NCBI GenBank assembly: GCA_021730785.1
Contig: JAKFWF010000033.1
Location: 20,834-84,833, forward strand
From: Hyphomicrobiaceae bacterium
GTDB taxonomy: Bacteria > Pseudomonadota > Alphaproteobacteria > Rhizobiales > Hyphomicrobiaceae
DNA length: 64,000 nucleotides
Reading direction: 5' to 3'
The translations under genes and the position numbers were made by a program. Positions 10,926 through 19,867 of the stretch are shown here, piece by piece (the first letter of the stretch is position 1; each line of letters begins with the position of its first letter). The notes beneath the pieces were generated by a model. The model was not told the DNA's origin. It ran no database searches and saw only the letters and a list, made by a program, of their open reading frames with translations.

Positions 10926-11909
10926 TCATCGCGACAGCGTCAAGCCGCGGTGCTGGAGTACGCCGCGGGCGATGGTCGGATCATCCGTTATAAGGCCATC
11001 GACGCCAAGCGCGATCACCGAGGCGATGTCCGTTTCACCGTTGACCGTCCAGGGCAGCACCTTCAACCCGAGCGCCTGCGCCTCGGCCACGTTCTCAGCC
11101 GTCAGATTGCGCCAGAACGGCGACCACGTGCTGCAGCCTGCGGCCTTCGCCGTGCGCGGGATCGAGTTGCCGTGGGCTGCCGGATCGAAGCCGCCGAGCC
11201 AGCGCGACGGACCAGTTGCGGTCGCCGCAATCGTGTTCAGGCCCTTGGCCTCGATCGTCAGGCAACTCGTCTCGATCTCGGGCGCGAGCTTGCGGGCGGC
11301 AATCAGCGTGCGCCAGTCGAACGACTGGAGGGTGGTGCGCTGTTCGAGTTTGGCTGCGCGCACCGCGGTGACGACCAGTCGGGCGAACGTCTCGGGGTCC
11401 GGCGTTTCGACGGCGGCGTCGGGCGTGATCTTGGTCTCGATGTTGAAGCGCGGAGTTTTGCCCGAGGCAGCGGCCAACGCAAATAGTTCGTCCAACGTCG
11501 GAATGCTGGTGCCGTCGACCGGCGTTTGGTTCGGAAACTGCCGGGCGTAGGGGTGGGCCGGATCGATGCGTCCAACGTCATAGGCCTTGAGTTCGGCGAG
11601 CGTGAGCGCGCGGATCGCCGGGCCCTTAGCCGGCAGCCACTGGCCGGATGCGTTGCGCGTGAGGGCAGGGTTCAGCGCCGGATCGTGGGATAGGACGAGG
11701 ACATCGTCGCGCGTAACTGCAAGGTCCGTCTCGAGGGTGGTAACGCCGATCTCGAGGGCCAGCGCGAATGCCGGCAACGTGTTCTCCGGCGCCAGGGCGC
11801 GGGCACCGCGATGCCCTTGCAGGTCGAAGGCCAGGGCGGGGCACGATTGGCAACCCAGCACCGCGGCCCCGACCAGCGCCACCAGCACCCAAAGCCGTGA
11901 ACGGCGCAT
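10926..11909 (-). CDS. Glycerophosphodiester phosphodiesterase
   Basis: This 327-residue GDPD-family enzyme hydrolyses glycerophosphodiesters to glycerol-3-phosphate and an alcohol. Catalytic blocks are HRGARALAPENTLPAF (about residue 32), ETDLAVTRDDVLVLSHDP (about 60) and ITDDP near the end. An N-terminal hydrophobic segment contains VLGC, a possible lipobox, so the enzyme is probably exported and lipid-anchored. ATG 11909 is used. A TTG at 11927 overlaps the stop of the upstream PhoD-like gene and would add six residues. With that neighbour it forms a likely organic-phosphorus scavenging pair. Confidence 0.92.
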   Translation of the reverse strand: MRRSRLWVLVALVGAAVLGCQSCPALAFDLQGHRGARALAPENTLPAFALALEIGVTTLETDLAVTRDDVLVLSHDPALNPALTRNASGQWLPAKGPAIRALTLAELKAYDVGRIDPAHPYARQFPNQTPVDGTSIPTLDELFALAAASGKTPRFNIETKITPDAAVETPDPETFARLVVTAVRAAKLEQRTTLQSFDWRTLIAARKLAPEIETSCLTIEAKGLNTIAATATGPSRWLGGFDPAAHGNSIPRTAKAAGCSTWSPFWRNLTAENVAEAQALGLKVLPWTVNGETDIASVIALGVDGLITDDPTIARGVLQHRGLTLSR

Positions 11910-11923
11910 GCCCGGTGTGCGGC

Positions 11924-13036
11924 TCAAAACGGCACCACGCGATCGGCCAGGGTCTGCCCCTTCAAGCCCAGCAGCGACACTGTCAGCTTGCGGTTCGTCC
12001 AGTCGAAATCGAGAACCCCGAAGTTCTCAGCCACGTATACGTCGGTGACCAGCGGGGCGACGCGCGCATCGCGGTTCGGGCCAGGCGGCGGGATGTTGAG
12101 CGCGCTCGACGTGATTTCGACGATCTCGCCTCCGGCGTTCTGCGCACTGTAGATTGCAGCGCCATGCCGGTCACCGGACAGCACCACGATTTTGGCGGGT
12201 CCACGGGCGCCGGCAAGGGTGCGCAGGAAGCGCTCGCGCTCGTGTGGAAAATTACCCCAGCGCTCCCAGCCGTGGCCTTCGGCCAGCACCTGGACACTCG
12301 ACACGATCAGCCGCAGATCCGCCGGCTGCTGTAGCTCGGCTTCGAGCCACGCCCACTGCTCGGGCCCGAGCATCGTCTTCGACGTGTCCGGGTCGGGCTC
12401 ATAAGGTCCCCAGTGCGGGAAGTCGCTGGTCTTGCGCTTGAGGGCCGAGCGGAACGACCGCGTGTCGAGCAGGATGATCTGCACGCGCTTGCCCTCGGGC
12501 CCATAGGTGCGGCTGAAGTGCAGGCCCTGTTCTGGCGGGCGCGGCGGCGTCGCACCCCAGAACTCATAGAACAGCTTGGCCGCCATGTGCTTATGCGGAA
12601 AATCAGCCCCACCATCGTTGCGGCCGAAATCGTGGTCGTCCCAGATTGCCACCATCGGGAGCTTCGCCCGGGCCACGCTGAACTCGGGGTGTATGGCCTG
12701 CATGGCGTAGGCGGCCTTCAGTTCGGCGGCCGTTTCGTCACGGAAATCGCCGTACACGTTGTCGCCCATCATCAACATCATCTGCGGCTTGGCCTTGATG
12801 ATATCGTCCCAGATCGGCTGTGGTCGCGCCTGATGCAGACACGAGCCGATCGCGATGCGCTCGAGCGTCGTCGCGGTCGACAGCGCCGCCGCCCGTTCCA
12901 CGGCCCGGCTGGCAATTGTCGGCACCAGCAAAGCCACCACCGCAATCAACAGGGCACCAAAGCGCTTGCCCATCATCGCGGCCGACGCGCTCCCGCGCCT
13001 GTTGCCCTTGAGTACTTCTGTGCCGATGCCATGCAT
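11924..13036 (-). CDS. PhoD-like alkaline phosphatase / phosphodiesterase
   Basis: This 370-residue metallophosphoesterase of the PhoD type has a hydrophobic export segment (about 25-45), then IAIGSCLHQ, MMGDNVYGDF, WDDHDFGRND and VVLSGDRHGAAIY. These are the conserved metal-ligand blocks, including the WDDHD signature. The family removes phosphate from mono- and diesters outside the cytoplasm. The start is uncertain: GTG 13051, ATG 13036 (used) or ATG 12976, the last placing the signal peptide at the very N-terminus. It is upstream of, and nearly overlaps, the glycerophosphodiesterase gene. A single CTGTCAT half-site lies upstream, but no convincing full Pho box. Confidence 0.88.
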   Translation of the reverse strand: MHGIGTEVLKGNRRGSASAAMMGKRFGALLIAVVALLVPTIASRAVERAAALSTATTLERIAIGSCLHQARPQPIWDDIIKAKPQMMLMMGDNVYGDFRDETAAELKAAYAMQAIHPEFSVARAKLPMVAIWDDHDFGRNDGGADFPHKHMAAKLFYEFWGATPPRPPEQGLHFSRTYGPEGKRVQIILLDTRSFRSALKRKTSDFPHWGPYEPDPDTSKTMLGPEQWAWLEAELQQPADLRLIVSSVQVLAEGHGWERWGNFPHERERFLRTLAGARGPAKIVVLSGDRHGAAIYSAQNAGGEIVEITSSALNIPPPGPNRDARVAPLVTDVYVAENFGVLDFDWTNRKLTVSLLGLKGQTLADRVVPF

Positions 13037-13309
13037 GCTGCCGCCGATCACTTTTGATTACCCAGGATGTCGCCACGCTGGCATGCCCAGTTGAGGATTG
13101 CACCATGACAGGGCGATGAAGCCCTTGTTGACGGGCGCCAACGGCCACTGCCGGTACTTGGCCACCCCACGGACAGACAGCAATTTACCGTCGCTTAACC
13201 TTGCCAATCCATAACAATACCTTGGCGATTTCCGCGTTTCGCCACAGTCCGCGAGCAACTAATCCGCTCGTTCATTGTTGCCGTTTGCTGAGACGGGGGT
13301 CTGGCAGTT

Positions 13310-14734
13310 ATGCGTTGTGTTGAGTTGGCCAGGGCCGGCCGTTGCCGGTCTGCAGGCTTTGTCCGAGTTGCTATGGCCGCTGGCGTGTTGCTGTGCGCGC
13401 CCCTCGCTGCCGTCGCGCAGACGGCCGCTCCCTTGCAGCCGAGCGTGCCGGTCCTGCGCACCACTCCACAATCGATTTCCGCGACGACGGCGGTCGCTGC
13501 AAGGCCCGCCGCGCCGAATACCGACCTTGCAGCCGCCGTCGATACCGTGAAGGGCGACACGAACCGCACGCGCTTCGTCATCGGCCTGGAAAAATCGACC
13601 GAGTTCCAAGTGTTTTCCCTGTCGAACCCGTACCGCGTCATCGTCGACATGCCGGACGTCAAGATGCAGCTGCCGGCGCAGACGGGTGACACACCGGTCG
13701 GGCTCGTCAAGTCGTTCTACGGTGGACTGTCGGCGCCCGGCAAAACCCGCGTCGTCATTTCCATGACGGCCGCCGTCATCGTCGAAAAAGCCGAAATCGA
13801 GAAGGCGCGGGACGGCAAAGCCCTGCGCCTTGTGCTCGATATCATCCCGGCCGATCCAAGCTTGCGCAACCAGCCGCGCAAGCCACTGAAGGCTGCTGCT
13901 CCGCCATCGGCACTCGGGGCCGCGCCCGTGAACGCGCTCGCGCCCTCGGCCTGGTCGGCGAACGTGCAGCCGCCCCTGCCGAAGCCGGCAGTGCGGCCCG
14001 AACTCAAAGCCCAAAAGAGCGCCAAGCCGGTGATCGTGATCGACCCTGGCCACGGTGGCCACGACCCCGGCGCGTCAAAGTTCGGTGCGATCGAAAAGGA
14101 CGTGGTGCTGGCGTTCTCCCTGGCCTTGCGCGACAAGCTGAACGCGACCGGTCGCTACAAGGTGTTGATGACGCGCGACACCGACACGTTCGTCGAACTC
14201 GATGCGCGCCGCGACTTCGGCGAAAAGAACAACGCCGCACTGTTCATCGCCGTGCACGCCGACTATGCCGGTGCCCAGGCGCGAGGAGCGACGATCTATT
14301 CGCTGAAGGACGGCGTCGCCAAGGATCTGAAGCGCTCCGCCAAGGGCGAGGTTTCAGCCAATGTCCTGTCGGCCGACGAACTCGCCGCCGTCAAGCGCCA
14401 CGACCACGACGGCAACGTGCAGGCCGTGAAGAGCATCCTCGCCGACTTCGCCGAGCGCGAGGTGGAGACCAACAAGAGCCGCACCAATGTGTTCGCCCGC
14501 TCGGTCATCGATTATCTGGGCAACTCGACCAGTTTGCAGAACAATCCCGATCGATCGGCTGCGTTCCGCGTGCTCAAGACCGCCAAGGTGCCAGCCGTCC
14601 TGATCGAACTAGCCTACGTGACGAACCGCCAGGATGCGGCGAACCTCAAGTCCGACCAGTGGCGCGACAAGGTCTCGGGCTCGATTCTGACCGCGGTCGA
14701 AAACTACTTCTCGAACCAGCTCGCGCGCATGTGA
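13310..14734 (+). CDS. N-acetylmuramoyl-L-alanine amidase, AmiC type with AMIN domain
   Basis: This 474-residue periplasmic enzyme cleaves the amide between MurNAc and the stem peptide, as needed for septal cell separation. It has a signal peptide (residues 1-37), an AMIN targeting domain (about 75-175, FQVFSLSNPYRVIVDMPDV) and an Amidase_3 domain (about 238-470). The zinc-site blocks are VIVIDPGHGGHDPGA, the glutamate in IEKDVV, FIAVHADYAG and VLIELAYVTN. A helical insert near 360-400 resembles the autoinhibitory segment of AmiB/C enzymes that need EnvC/NlpD-type activators. The start ATG 13310 has GGGGGT upstream. A strong terminator follows. Confidence 0.95.
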   Translation: MRCVELARAGRCRSAGFVRVAMAAGVLLCAPLAAVAQTAAPLQPSVPVLRTTPQSISATTAVAARPAAPNTDLAAAVDTVKGDTNRTRFVIGLEKSTEFQVFSLSNPYRVIVDMPDVKMQLPAQTGDTPVGLVKSFYGGLSAPGKTRVVISMTAAVIVEKAEIEKARDGKALRLVLDIIPADPSLRNQPRKPLKAAAPPSALGAAPVNALAPSAWSANVQPPLPKPAVRPELKAQKSAKPVIVIDPGHGGHDPGASKFGAIEKDVVLAFSLALRDKLNATGRYKVLMTRDTDTFVELDARRDFGEKNNAALFIAVHADYAGAQARGATIYSLKDGVAKDLKRSAKGEVSANVLSADELAAVKRHDHDGNVQAVKSILADFAEREVETNKSRTNVFARSVIDYLGNSTSLQNNPDRSAAFRVLKTAKVPAVLIELAYVTNRQDAANLKSDQWRDKVSGSILTAVENYFSNQLARM

Positions 14735-14750
14735 TTGCGCCATAGGCAAC

Positions 14751-14791
14751 AAAAAGCCGGCCCTAGCGCATCAGCGACAAGGCCGGCTTTT
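14751..14791 (+). terminator. Rho-independent terminator after the amidase gene
   Basis: AAAAAGCCGGCC and GGCCGGCTTTT form a 7-bp GC stem (14756-14762 with 14781-14787) flanked by A and T runs. It would work in both directions and starts 17 bp after the amidase stop. Confidence 0.85.
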
Positions 14792-15944
14792 GATTTTCGT
14801 GGCCGGTTCACCAGGCTCGCACGACCCGACCGGCGTGGATGAGATCACGCCCTACTTGGCGGATGCTTGTGTTTGTGTTGCCAACGCAGCAAATCTCCGC
14901 GGTGCGTACCTGGTCTCCCAGGCCCCTGTGAACCATCGATCGAATGCAATCGACCAAGGGCGGACTGTGGATGAAGGCTCTTCAGCATGGGCCACTCCAT
15001 CTTTGCTGCTAGGCGCAACACCGAGACAATCGAACAGCTCGCAGTCTCGCAAAGGGCGCAGCTGTGCACCCTCGGGCGAAATTGGTTCACTGCTTCTTGT
15101 CGTGTGCTGCTGTTCAGGACGGGAACGCGGACCCCCCGCGCGGGTTGGTACGGCCGACGCCTCGAGTAGCGGTCCCGTCCGGGTCCGCCTCGCGTGCAGC
15201 CGGTTCGAAGTGCCGGCTTCCACAAACGATCCGTGAATTTCGCGGCGATGCTTCAAGGCGATGATTGCCCTCAGCCCTGACGCGCACTTCGCGAGGGTGC
15301 AAAACTTCCAACGGGAAGCTTGACCCACGGTGGAATAACCCTCCACGACAACACTTATAGGTGATTCGTGTGTCTCCATTCGAACAGCCGCGGTCACCCG
15401 CGCGATCTGGCGCCGTTGTTGCTGCAGCGCAACAATCATTGGGGGCGTGGTCGTTACATGGGACAAAAATCCAGCAGTCAGCTGCCGGAAGGAGCTGGTC
15501 GAATGGGTGCGGACAGCGGTTGCCGGGGTGCACATGCCCGAAGTGTACGGGGGCAGGGCTTTAAACTTCACCCAACAGACAGTGTTAAAATACCGTTACC
15601 GAAACGCTGGCGAACAGACATCATAAAACGAAGCGCATTCTTGCGCTGTCGTGGCGCATCGAGTGCACAGGTTTATCATTCGAATTCCTAAGGATAATCC
15701 GGACAATAATTCCACCTTTACTCGGTTTCCCGGAATTTGGCGTGCCCGTTTGCACGACAAATGTCCGGGACCTTCACCTGGATGCGGCAAGGCTCATGCG
15801 TCGGCCAAACCCTTGACGGGCGAAGTTGCCGGATATTTGCCCCGCGAAGGCTGCGGGACAAATTCCGAGAAACCGACTGCGCAGGAGGAGTGATTTCTCC
15901 GTCCACAAAACGCGATGTTGTTTTTTGTCGGAACATCCTGAGTC
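14792..15944. other. 1.15-kb gap without a supported gene
   Basis: Several frames stay open here by chance, the longest (14852-15571, minus) giving 239 residues with no recognisable motif, a GTG start without a proper ribosome site, and unremarkable composition. The right part (about 15560-15940) is richer in A and T than the flanks. No tRNA, tmRNA, SRP or RNase P signature was recognised. It may hold a decayed gene or a long rpoH 3' region. Confidence 0.5.
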
Positions 15945-16859
15945 TTAGCGCCCGGCGGTCACGGCTGCCGGTTGGGTGAACTGGGAAGCGGCTTTTGCCG
16001 CCGCCTGCACCGCCTTCTGCACCTTCTCGAAAGCCCGCACCTCGATCTGCCGTATGCGTTCGCGGCTGACGCCGAATTCGGCCGACAGATCCTCCAGCGT
16101 GGCTGGATCCTCGGCGAGGCGTCGCGCCTCGAAGATCCGCCGCTCGCGGTCGTTGAGCTGCGCCATGGCCTTCGTCAGATGGCCGCGACGCTGATCGAGC
16201 TCTTCGTTTTCGGCGAACCGCTCGCCCTGGTCGGGCGTGTCGTCGACCAGCCAATCCTGCCACTCGCCGCCGCCTTCCAGATCGGCTCGCATCGGCGCGT
16301 TGAGCGAGGTGTCACCGCCGAGGCGACGGTTCATCGACACCACGTCTTCTTCGGGCACTCCGAGCTTGGTTGCGATCGCCTTGACGTGTTCGGGCTTGAG
16401 ATCGCCCTCCTCCAACGCCTGCAACTGGCCCTTCGTGCGGCGCAGGTTGAAGAACAACTTTTTCTGGGCAGCCGTCGTGCCCATCTTCACCAGGCTCCAC
16501 GAGCGCAGAATGTATTCCTGGATCGAAGCGCGGATCCACCACATGGCATAGGTCGCAAGGCGGAAGCCCTTGTCCGGCTCGAACCGCTTGACCGCCTGCA
16601 TAAGGCCGACGTTGCCCTCGGAGATCACCTCGCCGATCGGCAGGCCATAGCCGCGGTATCCCATGGCGATGCGGGCGACGAGCCGCAGGTGCGACGTGAC
16701 CAGTCGCTCGGCCGCGTCCGAGTCCGTATGCTCGCGCCAGCGCTTGGCCAGCATGTACTCTTCGTTCGGCTCCAGCATGGGGAACCGGCGGATCTCATCT
16801 AGGTAACGGGCGAGACCAACTGAACCACCCGCCAACATGGGAAGTGTTCTGGTTGCCAT
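15945..16859 (-). CDS. rpoH: RNA polymerase heat-shock sigma factor RpoH (sigma-32)
   Basis: The 304-residue sigma factor has region 2 (LVTSHLRLVARIAMGYRGYGLPIGEVISEGNVGLMQAV, then FRLATYAMWWIRASIQEYIL), the RpoH box centred on AAQKKLFFNLRR that distinguishes sigma-32 from other group members, and region 4 (LEDLSAEFGVSRERIRQIEVRAFEKVQ). It directs transcription of chaperone and protease genes under heat or envelope stress. It lies downstream of rluD on the same strand, a neighbourhood common in alphaproteobacteria. The 274-bp gap between them should contain its own promoters. Confidence 0.96.
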   Translation of the reverse strand: MATRTLPMLAGGSVGLARYLDEIRRFPMLEPNEEYMLAKRWREHTDSDAAERLVTSHLRLVARIAMGYRGYGLPIGEVISEGNVGLMQAVKRFEPDKGFRLATYAMWWIRASIQEYILRSWSLVKMGTTAAQKKLFFNLRRTKGQLQALEEGDLKPEHVKAIATKLGVPEEDVVSMNRRLGGDTSLNAPMRADLEGGGEWQDWLVDDTPDQGERFAENEELDQRRGHLTKAMAQLNDRERRIFEARRLAEDPATLEDLSAEFGVSRERIRQIEVRAFEKVQKAVQAAAKAASQFTQPAAVTAGR

Positions 16860-17133
16860 CTGATTTTCAGCGCTTTCCCCCGAGGTGGAGGAGAGCAGAC
16901 TGCTCCTCTGTTACAGATTATTACAGCTTGTGAAGTGCAAGCATGGCCGAAGCGAGGCAGCTTTCGACTACCAAGCCGATGTTAACAATCTAGAGTTGCA
17001 CAGCGCTGTCACACCGCACCTACTCCCCATGGGCTGGAAACGCTCTCTACCTATTCGCAGACCAAAGCGGCCAGCGGCGGTCGCCGAACGCATTGTTCGG
17101 GTTTCTTGAACTTAGGAACGCGCATCGGCAGTT

Positions 17134-18132
17134 TCAAGGACCGGCCAATGCCGTCATCAGCACTGAAAGGTCTGCCGGGGAGGGGCTGACAAAACGCAGC
17201 TTTTTGCCCGTGACCGGATGAACGAAGCCAAGGACAGCGGCATGCAACGCCTGTCGACCGAGTTGATCGAGGGCGAGCGCAGCCGGCGCCAGCAGCTTGG
17301 CGCGCCGCGTGGCAAAGCCTCGGCCATAAACCGGATCGCCCAGCAGGGGATGCCCGATATGGGCCATGTGCACGCGAATTTGATGGGTCCGGCCGGTTTC
17401 GAGGGCGAGGGTCAGCAAACTCGCCATGTCGCCGAACACCTGCTCGACTTCATAGTGCGTGACGGCAGCGCGACCACGCGGCGCCCGCACAACAGACATA
17501 CGCGTGCGATGCGTTTCGCTCCGCCCGAGATTAGCTTCCACTCGCCCGCGCGGCTGGTCGAGTTGGCCCCACACCACGGCCGTATAGTGCCGCTCCAGCC
17601 GGCCATCGAGACCGTGGCTCGCGAACTGCTGTGACAGGCCGGCGCGGGCGGCATCGGTCTTGGCGACCACCATCAGCCCCGAGGTCTCCTTGTCGAGGCG
17701 GTGCACAATGCCCGGCCGGCGCACGCCGCCGATGCCGGACAGGCTGTCGCCGCAGTGGGCGATCAGCGCATTGACAAGCGTCCCCTCCGGATTGCCGGCC
17801 CCCGGATGCACCACGAGCCCGGCAGGCTTGTCGATCACGAGCAGGTGCTGGTCTTCGAACACGACCACGAGGTCCATGGCCTGGGGTCGAGGCTCTGCCG
17901 CAACCGCCGCCGGCACCGTGACCGTCATCCGGTCACCGGCCTTGACCTTGCGCGCGCCGTCGGTGACGGGACCGGCCGCGTCGTGCACGACGCCAACCTT
18001 GATCAGCGCCTGCAGACGGGCACGGCTGAACTGCGGCAAATGGGCCGACAGCGCACGATCGAGCCGCTGGCCAGCGTCCGCCGCACTGAACTCGACGGCG
18101 TGGGTATCGAGTGTGTCGGGAGCGTCCATCAT
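17134..18132 (-). CDS. rluD: RluA-family 23S rRNA pseudouridine synthase (RluD-like)
   Basis: This 332-residue enzyme converts uridines of helix 69 in 23S rRNA to pseudouridine if it is a true RluD. It has an N-terminal S4 RNA-binding domain (AGQRLDRALSAHLPQFSRARLQALI), then LLVIDKPAGLVVHPG, the catalytic-aspartate motif HRLDKETSGLMVV (about residue 140) and the late block TGRTHQIRVHMAHIGHPLLGDPVYG. The start is ATG 18132. Position next to rpoH is the usual alphaproteobacterial arrangement and favours RluD over RluC, though the substrate cannot be proved from sequence. Confidence 0.92.
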   Translation of the reverse strand: MMDAPDTLDTHAVEFSAADAGQRLDRALSAHLPQFSRARLQALIKVGVVHDAAGPVTDGARKVKAGDRMTVTVPAAVAAEPRPQAMDLVVVFEDQHLLVIDKPAGLVVHPGAGNPEGTLVNALIAHCGDSLSGIGGVRRPGIVHRLDKETSGLMVVAKTDAARAGLSQQFASHGLDGRLERHYTAVVWGQLDQPRGRVEANLGRSETHRTRMSVVRAPRGRAAVTHYEVEQVFGDMASLLTLALETGRTHQIRVHMAHIGHPLLGDPVYGRGFATRRAKLLAPAALALDQLGRQALHAAVLGFVHPVTGKKLRFVSPSPADLSVLMTALAGP

Positions 18133-18210
18133 CGGCGTGCCATCGGCGAAACGAGGGGCGGCTGGGCGAAGCGTATTGTCGGCGCGGGGCCAGTGATGCT
18201 ACGCCGCGCC

Positions 18211-18615
18211 ATGACCAAGCCCTCCGCCAAAACGCCCGCCCAAGACGACGATGCATCGCCCCCGCCGTCGTTGCTGTCGGGCGTGCAGCTGAACGACCCG
18301 CAGACCCGGGCACTGCGGATCGCGGTCATCGTCATGGGTGTGTTGATCGTCATGGGTCTGGTGGCTCTCATCGGGCGCATCATATACCTGGTTGCGCGGC
18401 CGAGCGGACAAATTACAAGCGGGGTGGCCGCGATGGCGCCGCAGATCCAGACGGCACTGCCGGCCGGCGCTGTGATCAAAACTGTCGCCCTCACTGGCGA
18501 CCGCCTCGCCGTCCATTATGAAACCGCCGCTGGCAGCGGCATCGCCATCATCGACCTGGCGAGTGGTCGAACTTTGAGCCGCATCCAATTTACCCCGGAA
18601 GCGCCGATCAGGTAG
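18211..18615 (+). CDS. Small single-pass membrane protein, DUF6476-like
   Basis: The 134-residue protein has a polar N-terminus, one strong membrane helix (IAVIVMGVLIVMGLVALIGRIIYLV, about residues 36-60) and a C-terminal domain with TVALTGDRLAVHYETA and IAIIDLASGRTLSRIQF. A protein of this kind is regularly found divergent from rluD in alphaproteobacteria and is catalogued as DUF6476; its function is unknown. ATG 18211 is used; ATG 18196 would add five residues. The rluD start is 78 bp away on the other strand, so the two share a divergent promoter region. Confidence 0.75.
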   Translation: MTKPSAKTPAQDDDASPPPSLLSGVQLNDPQTRALRIAVIVMGVLIVMGLVALIGRIIYLVARPSGQITSGVAAMAPQIQTALPAGAVIKTVALTGDRLAVHYETAAGSGIAIIDLASGRTLSRIQFTPEAPIR

Positions 18616-19362
18616 CAGTTGACGAGTTCGCGATAGTGCTGGGCATAGCTCATTTCAATTGCGCGCCTTGCCGCGGCGCTGATCTGCGGCATAGCGGCGG
18701 CAACGGCGCCCACTCTGCGACATAGCATCGAGTGGGGCGCGGCAAGAAAGCCTTGCACCACCACCGCGACATGCGGGCGCCGATAGCGTAGTTGAATATT
18801 CGACAGGACTGCCTGGAACGGATCATCCTGATCGCTCCGATGTTTCAGCTGCAATCAGCCAACTGATATATTATCAATGCGGTGACGCCGATGCTCCGCT
18901 TTCGCACGCGTTGGCGCCGCCGCCGCCAGGGATGATGTCGACCGAACCGTGGGTTGGTTCGAACGCACTGGTCCGGCGCGACACTGCACCAAAGGCCATT
19001 GCCGCGTCCGATCGCCGTGCACCCGGTGTTTGCCAGCAAACACTTACCGCGGATCAAGCGGATTAGGCGCGGCAACCGGTGTTCAAATCAGAATGGTAAC
19101 CGCGAGTGTAACCGGGAACAACAACGGACTGGCGATGGCACTCCATTGCGTCGAAAGCGTCCCGGATGGCAGGTAAGCAGCACGGCGGGCCGCCTTGGAA
19201 GTACCACTTGTTCATCCGTCGGGCATATTAAGATTTACGACGGAACGCAACGAAAACGTGGATTTGATAGCGCAAACCTCATATTGAGACTTGAATTGAG
19301 TGCAAAACTATTGCACAGCTTTGCACCTGAACTATTTCAGACAGAAAAGGAAACAGCAAGCA
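18616..19362. other. Gap upstream of the H-NS-like gene
   Basis: No convincing gene was seen in 747 bp. The right half becomes A/T-rich. GTGCAA (19300-19305) and TTGCAC (19311-19316) form a 6-bp inverted repeat with a 5-base spacer about 47 bp before the H-NS-like start, a possible operator. Open frames across the region lack family features. Confidence 0.45.
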
Positions 19363-19677
19363 ATGGCTATCCCTGCCGTCGACAAATTGACACTCAAGGA
19401 ATTGCAGGAACTACGCATCCGCGTCGAGAAGCAGATCGTTTCGGCCCAGGAACGCGAGCGGACCGCATTGCGCGCCAAGTTCGAATCGATGGCCAGCGAC
19501 GCCGGTTTCGGCCTGTCCGATCTGTTCGGCAGCCGATCCACCAAGGGCAAATCGGTTGCAGCAAAGTATATGAACCCGGACAATCCTGCCGAAACCTGGA
19601 GCGGTCGCGGTCGCAAGCCGAAGTGGCTCGCCGCGAAACTCGATAAGGGCAAGAAACAATCCGATTTCGCGATCTGA
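19363..19677 (+). CDS. H-NS family nucleoid-associated protein (HvrA/Bv3F type)
   Basis: The 104-residue protein has a short N-terminal coiled-coil region (LTLKELQELRIRVEKQIVSAQERERTALRAKFE is the helical stretch) and a C-terminal DNA-binding domain ending in NPAETWSGRGRKPKWLA. The GRGRKP loop is the AT-hook-like core of the H-NS/HvrA family, which silences A/T-rich DNA. ATG 19363 is supported by AAGGA about 11 bp upstream, although the frame is open further back. It is monocistronic and convergent with the NAD(P)HX repair gene, from which it is separated by a strong hairpin. Confidence 0.93.
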   Translation: MAIPAVDKLTLKELQELRIRVEKQIVSAQERERTALRAKFESMASDAGFGLSDLFGSRSTKGKSVAAKYMNPDNPAETWSGRGRKPKWLAAKLDKGKKQSDFAI

Positions 19678-19822
19678 ATTCTTTGCGTCGTATTTCAAGA
19701 CGCGATTGATCATGGCATTGCATTGAGCAGCCAACGACGGACGTTCGTCCGTGCCGCGCCGCATTGGTGATTTCCACAGTCGCTGCGCAGACGTGTTTGT
19801 CATGAAGTATGAGATGTTCAAA

Positions 19823-19852
19823 ATCCGGCCGGCGATGCTTGAATCGCCGGCC
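19823..19852 (-). terminator. Hairpin terminator after the NAD(P)HX repair gene
   Basis: GGCCGGCGAT (19827-19836) and ATCGCCGGCC (19843-19852) form a perfect 10-bp stem with a 6-base loop. On the minus strand the stem is followed by GGATTTTG, so it most likely ends the gene whose stop is at 19868; it could also block read-through from the H-NS-like gene. Confidence 0.7.
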
Positions 19853-19867
19853 AGCGTTGCGCTGAAT

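Noticed and set aside
13052..13309. Pho box upstream of the PhoD-like gene
   Set aside because: One CTGTCAT half-site is present but the second half at 11-bp spacing is not recognisable.
14852..15571. 239-codon open frame on the minus strand in a gene-free gap
   Set aside because: GTG start without a usable ribosome site, no recognisable domain, basic and low-information composition; homology search would decide.
15560..15940. tmRNA, 4.5S/6S or RNase P RNA in the A/T-rich gap
   Set aside because: No conserved core sequences or cloverleaf-like ends of these RNAs could be found on either strand.
18516..18854. 112-codon open frame on the minus strand
   Set aside because: Overlaps the end of the DUF6476-like gene, has no motif and no ribosome site.
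18954..19646. 230-codon open frame on the plus strand
   Set aside because: Covers the H-NS-like gene in a different frame; the H-NS frame has clear family motifs and a ribosome site.
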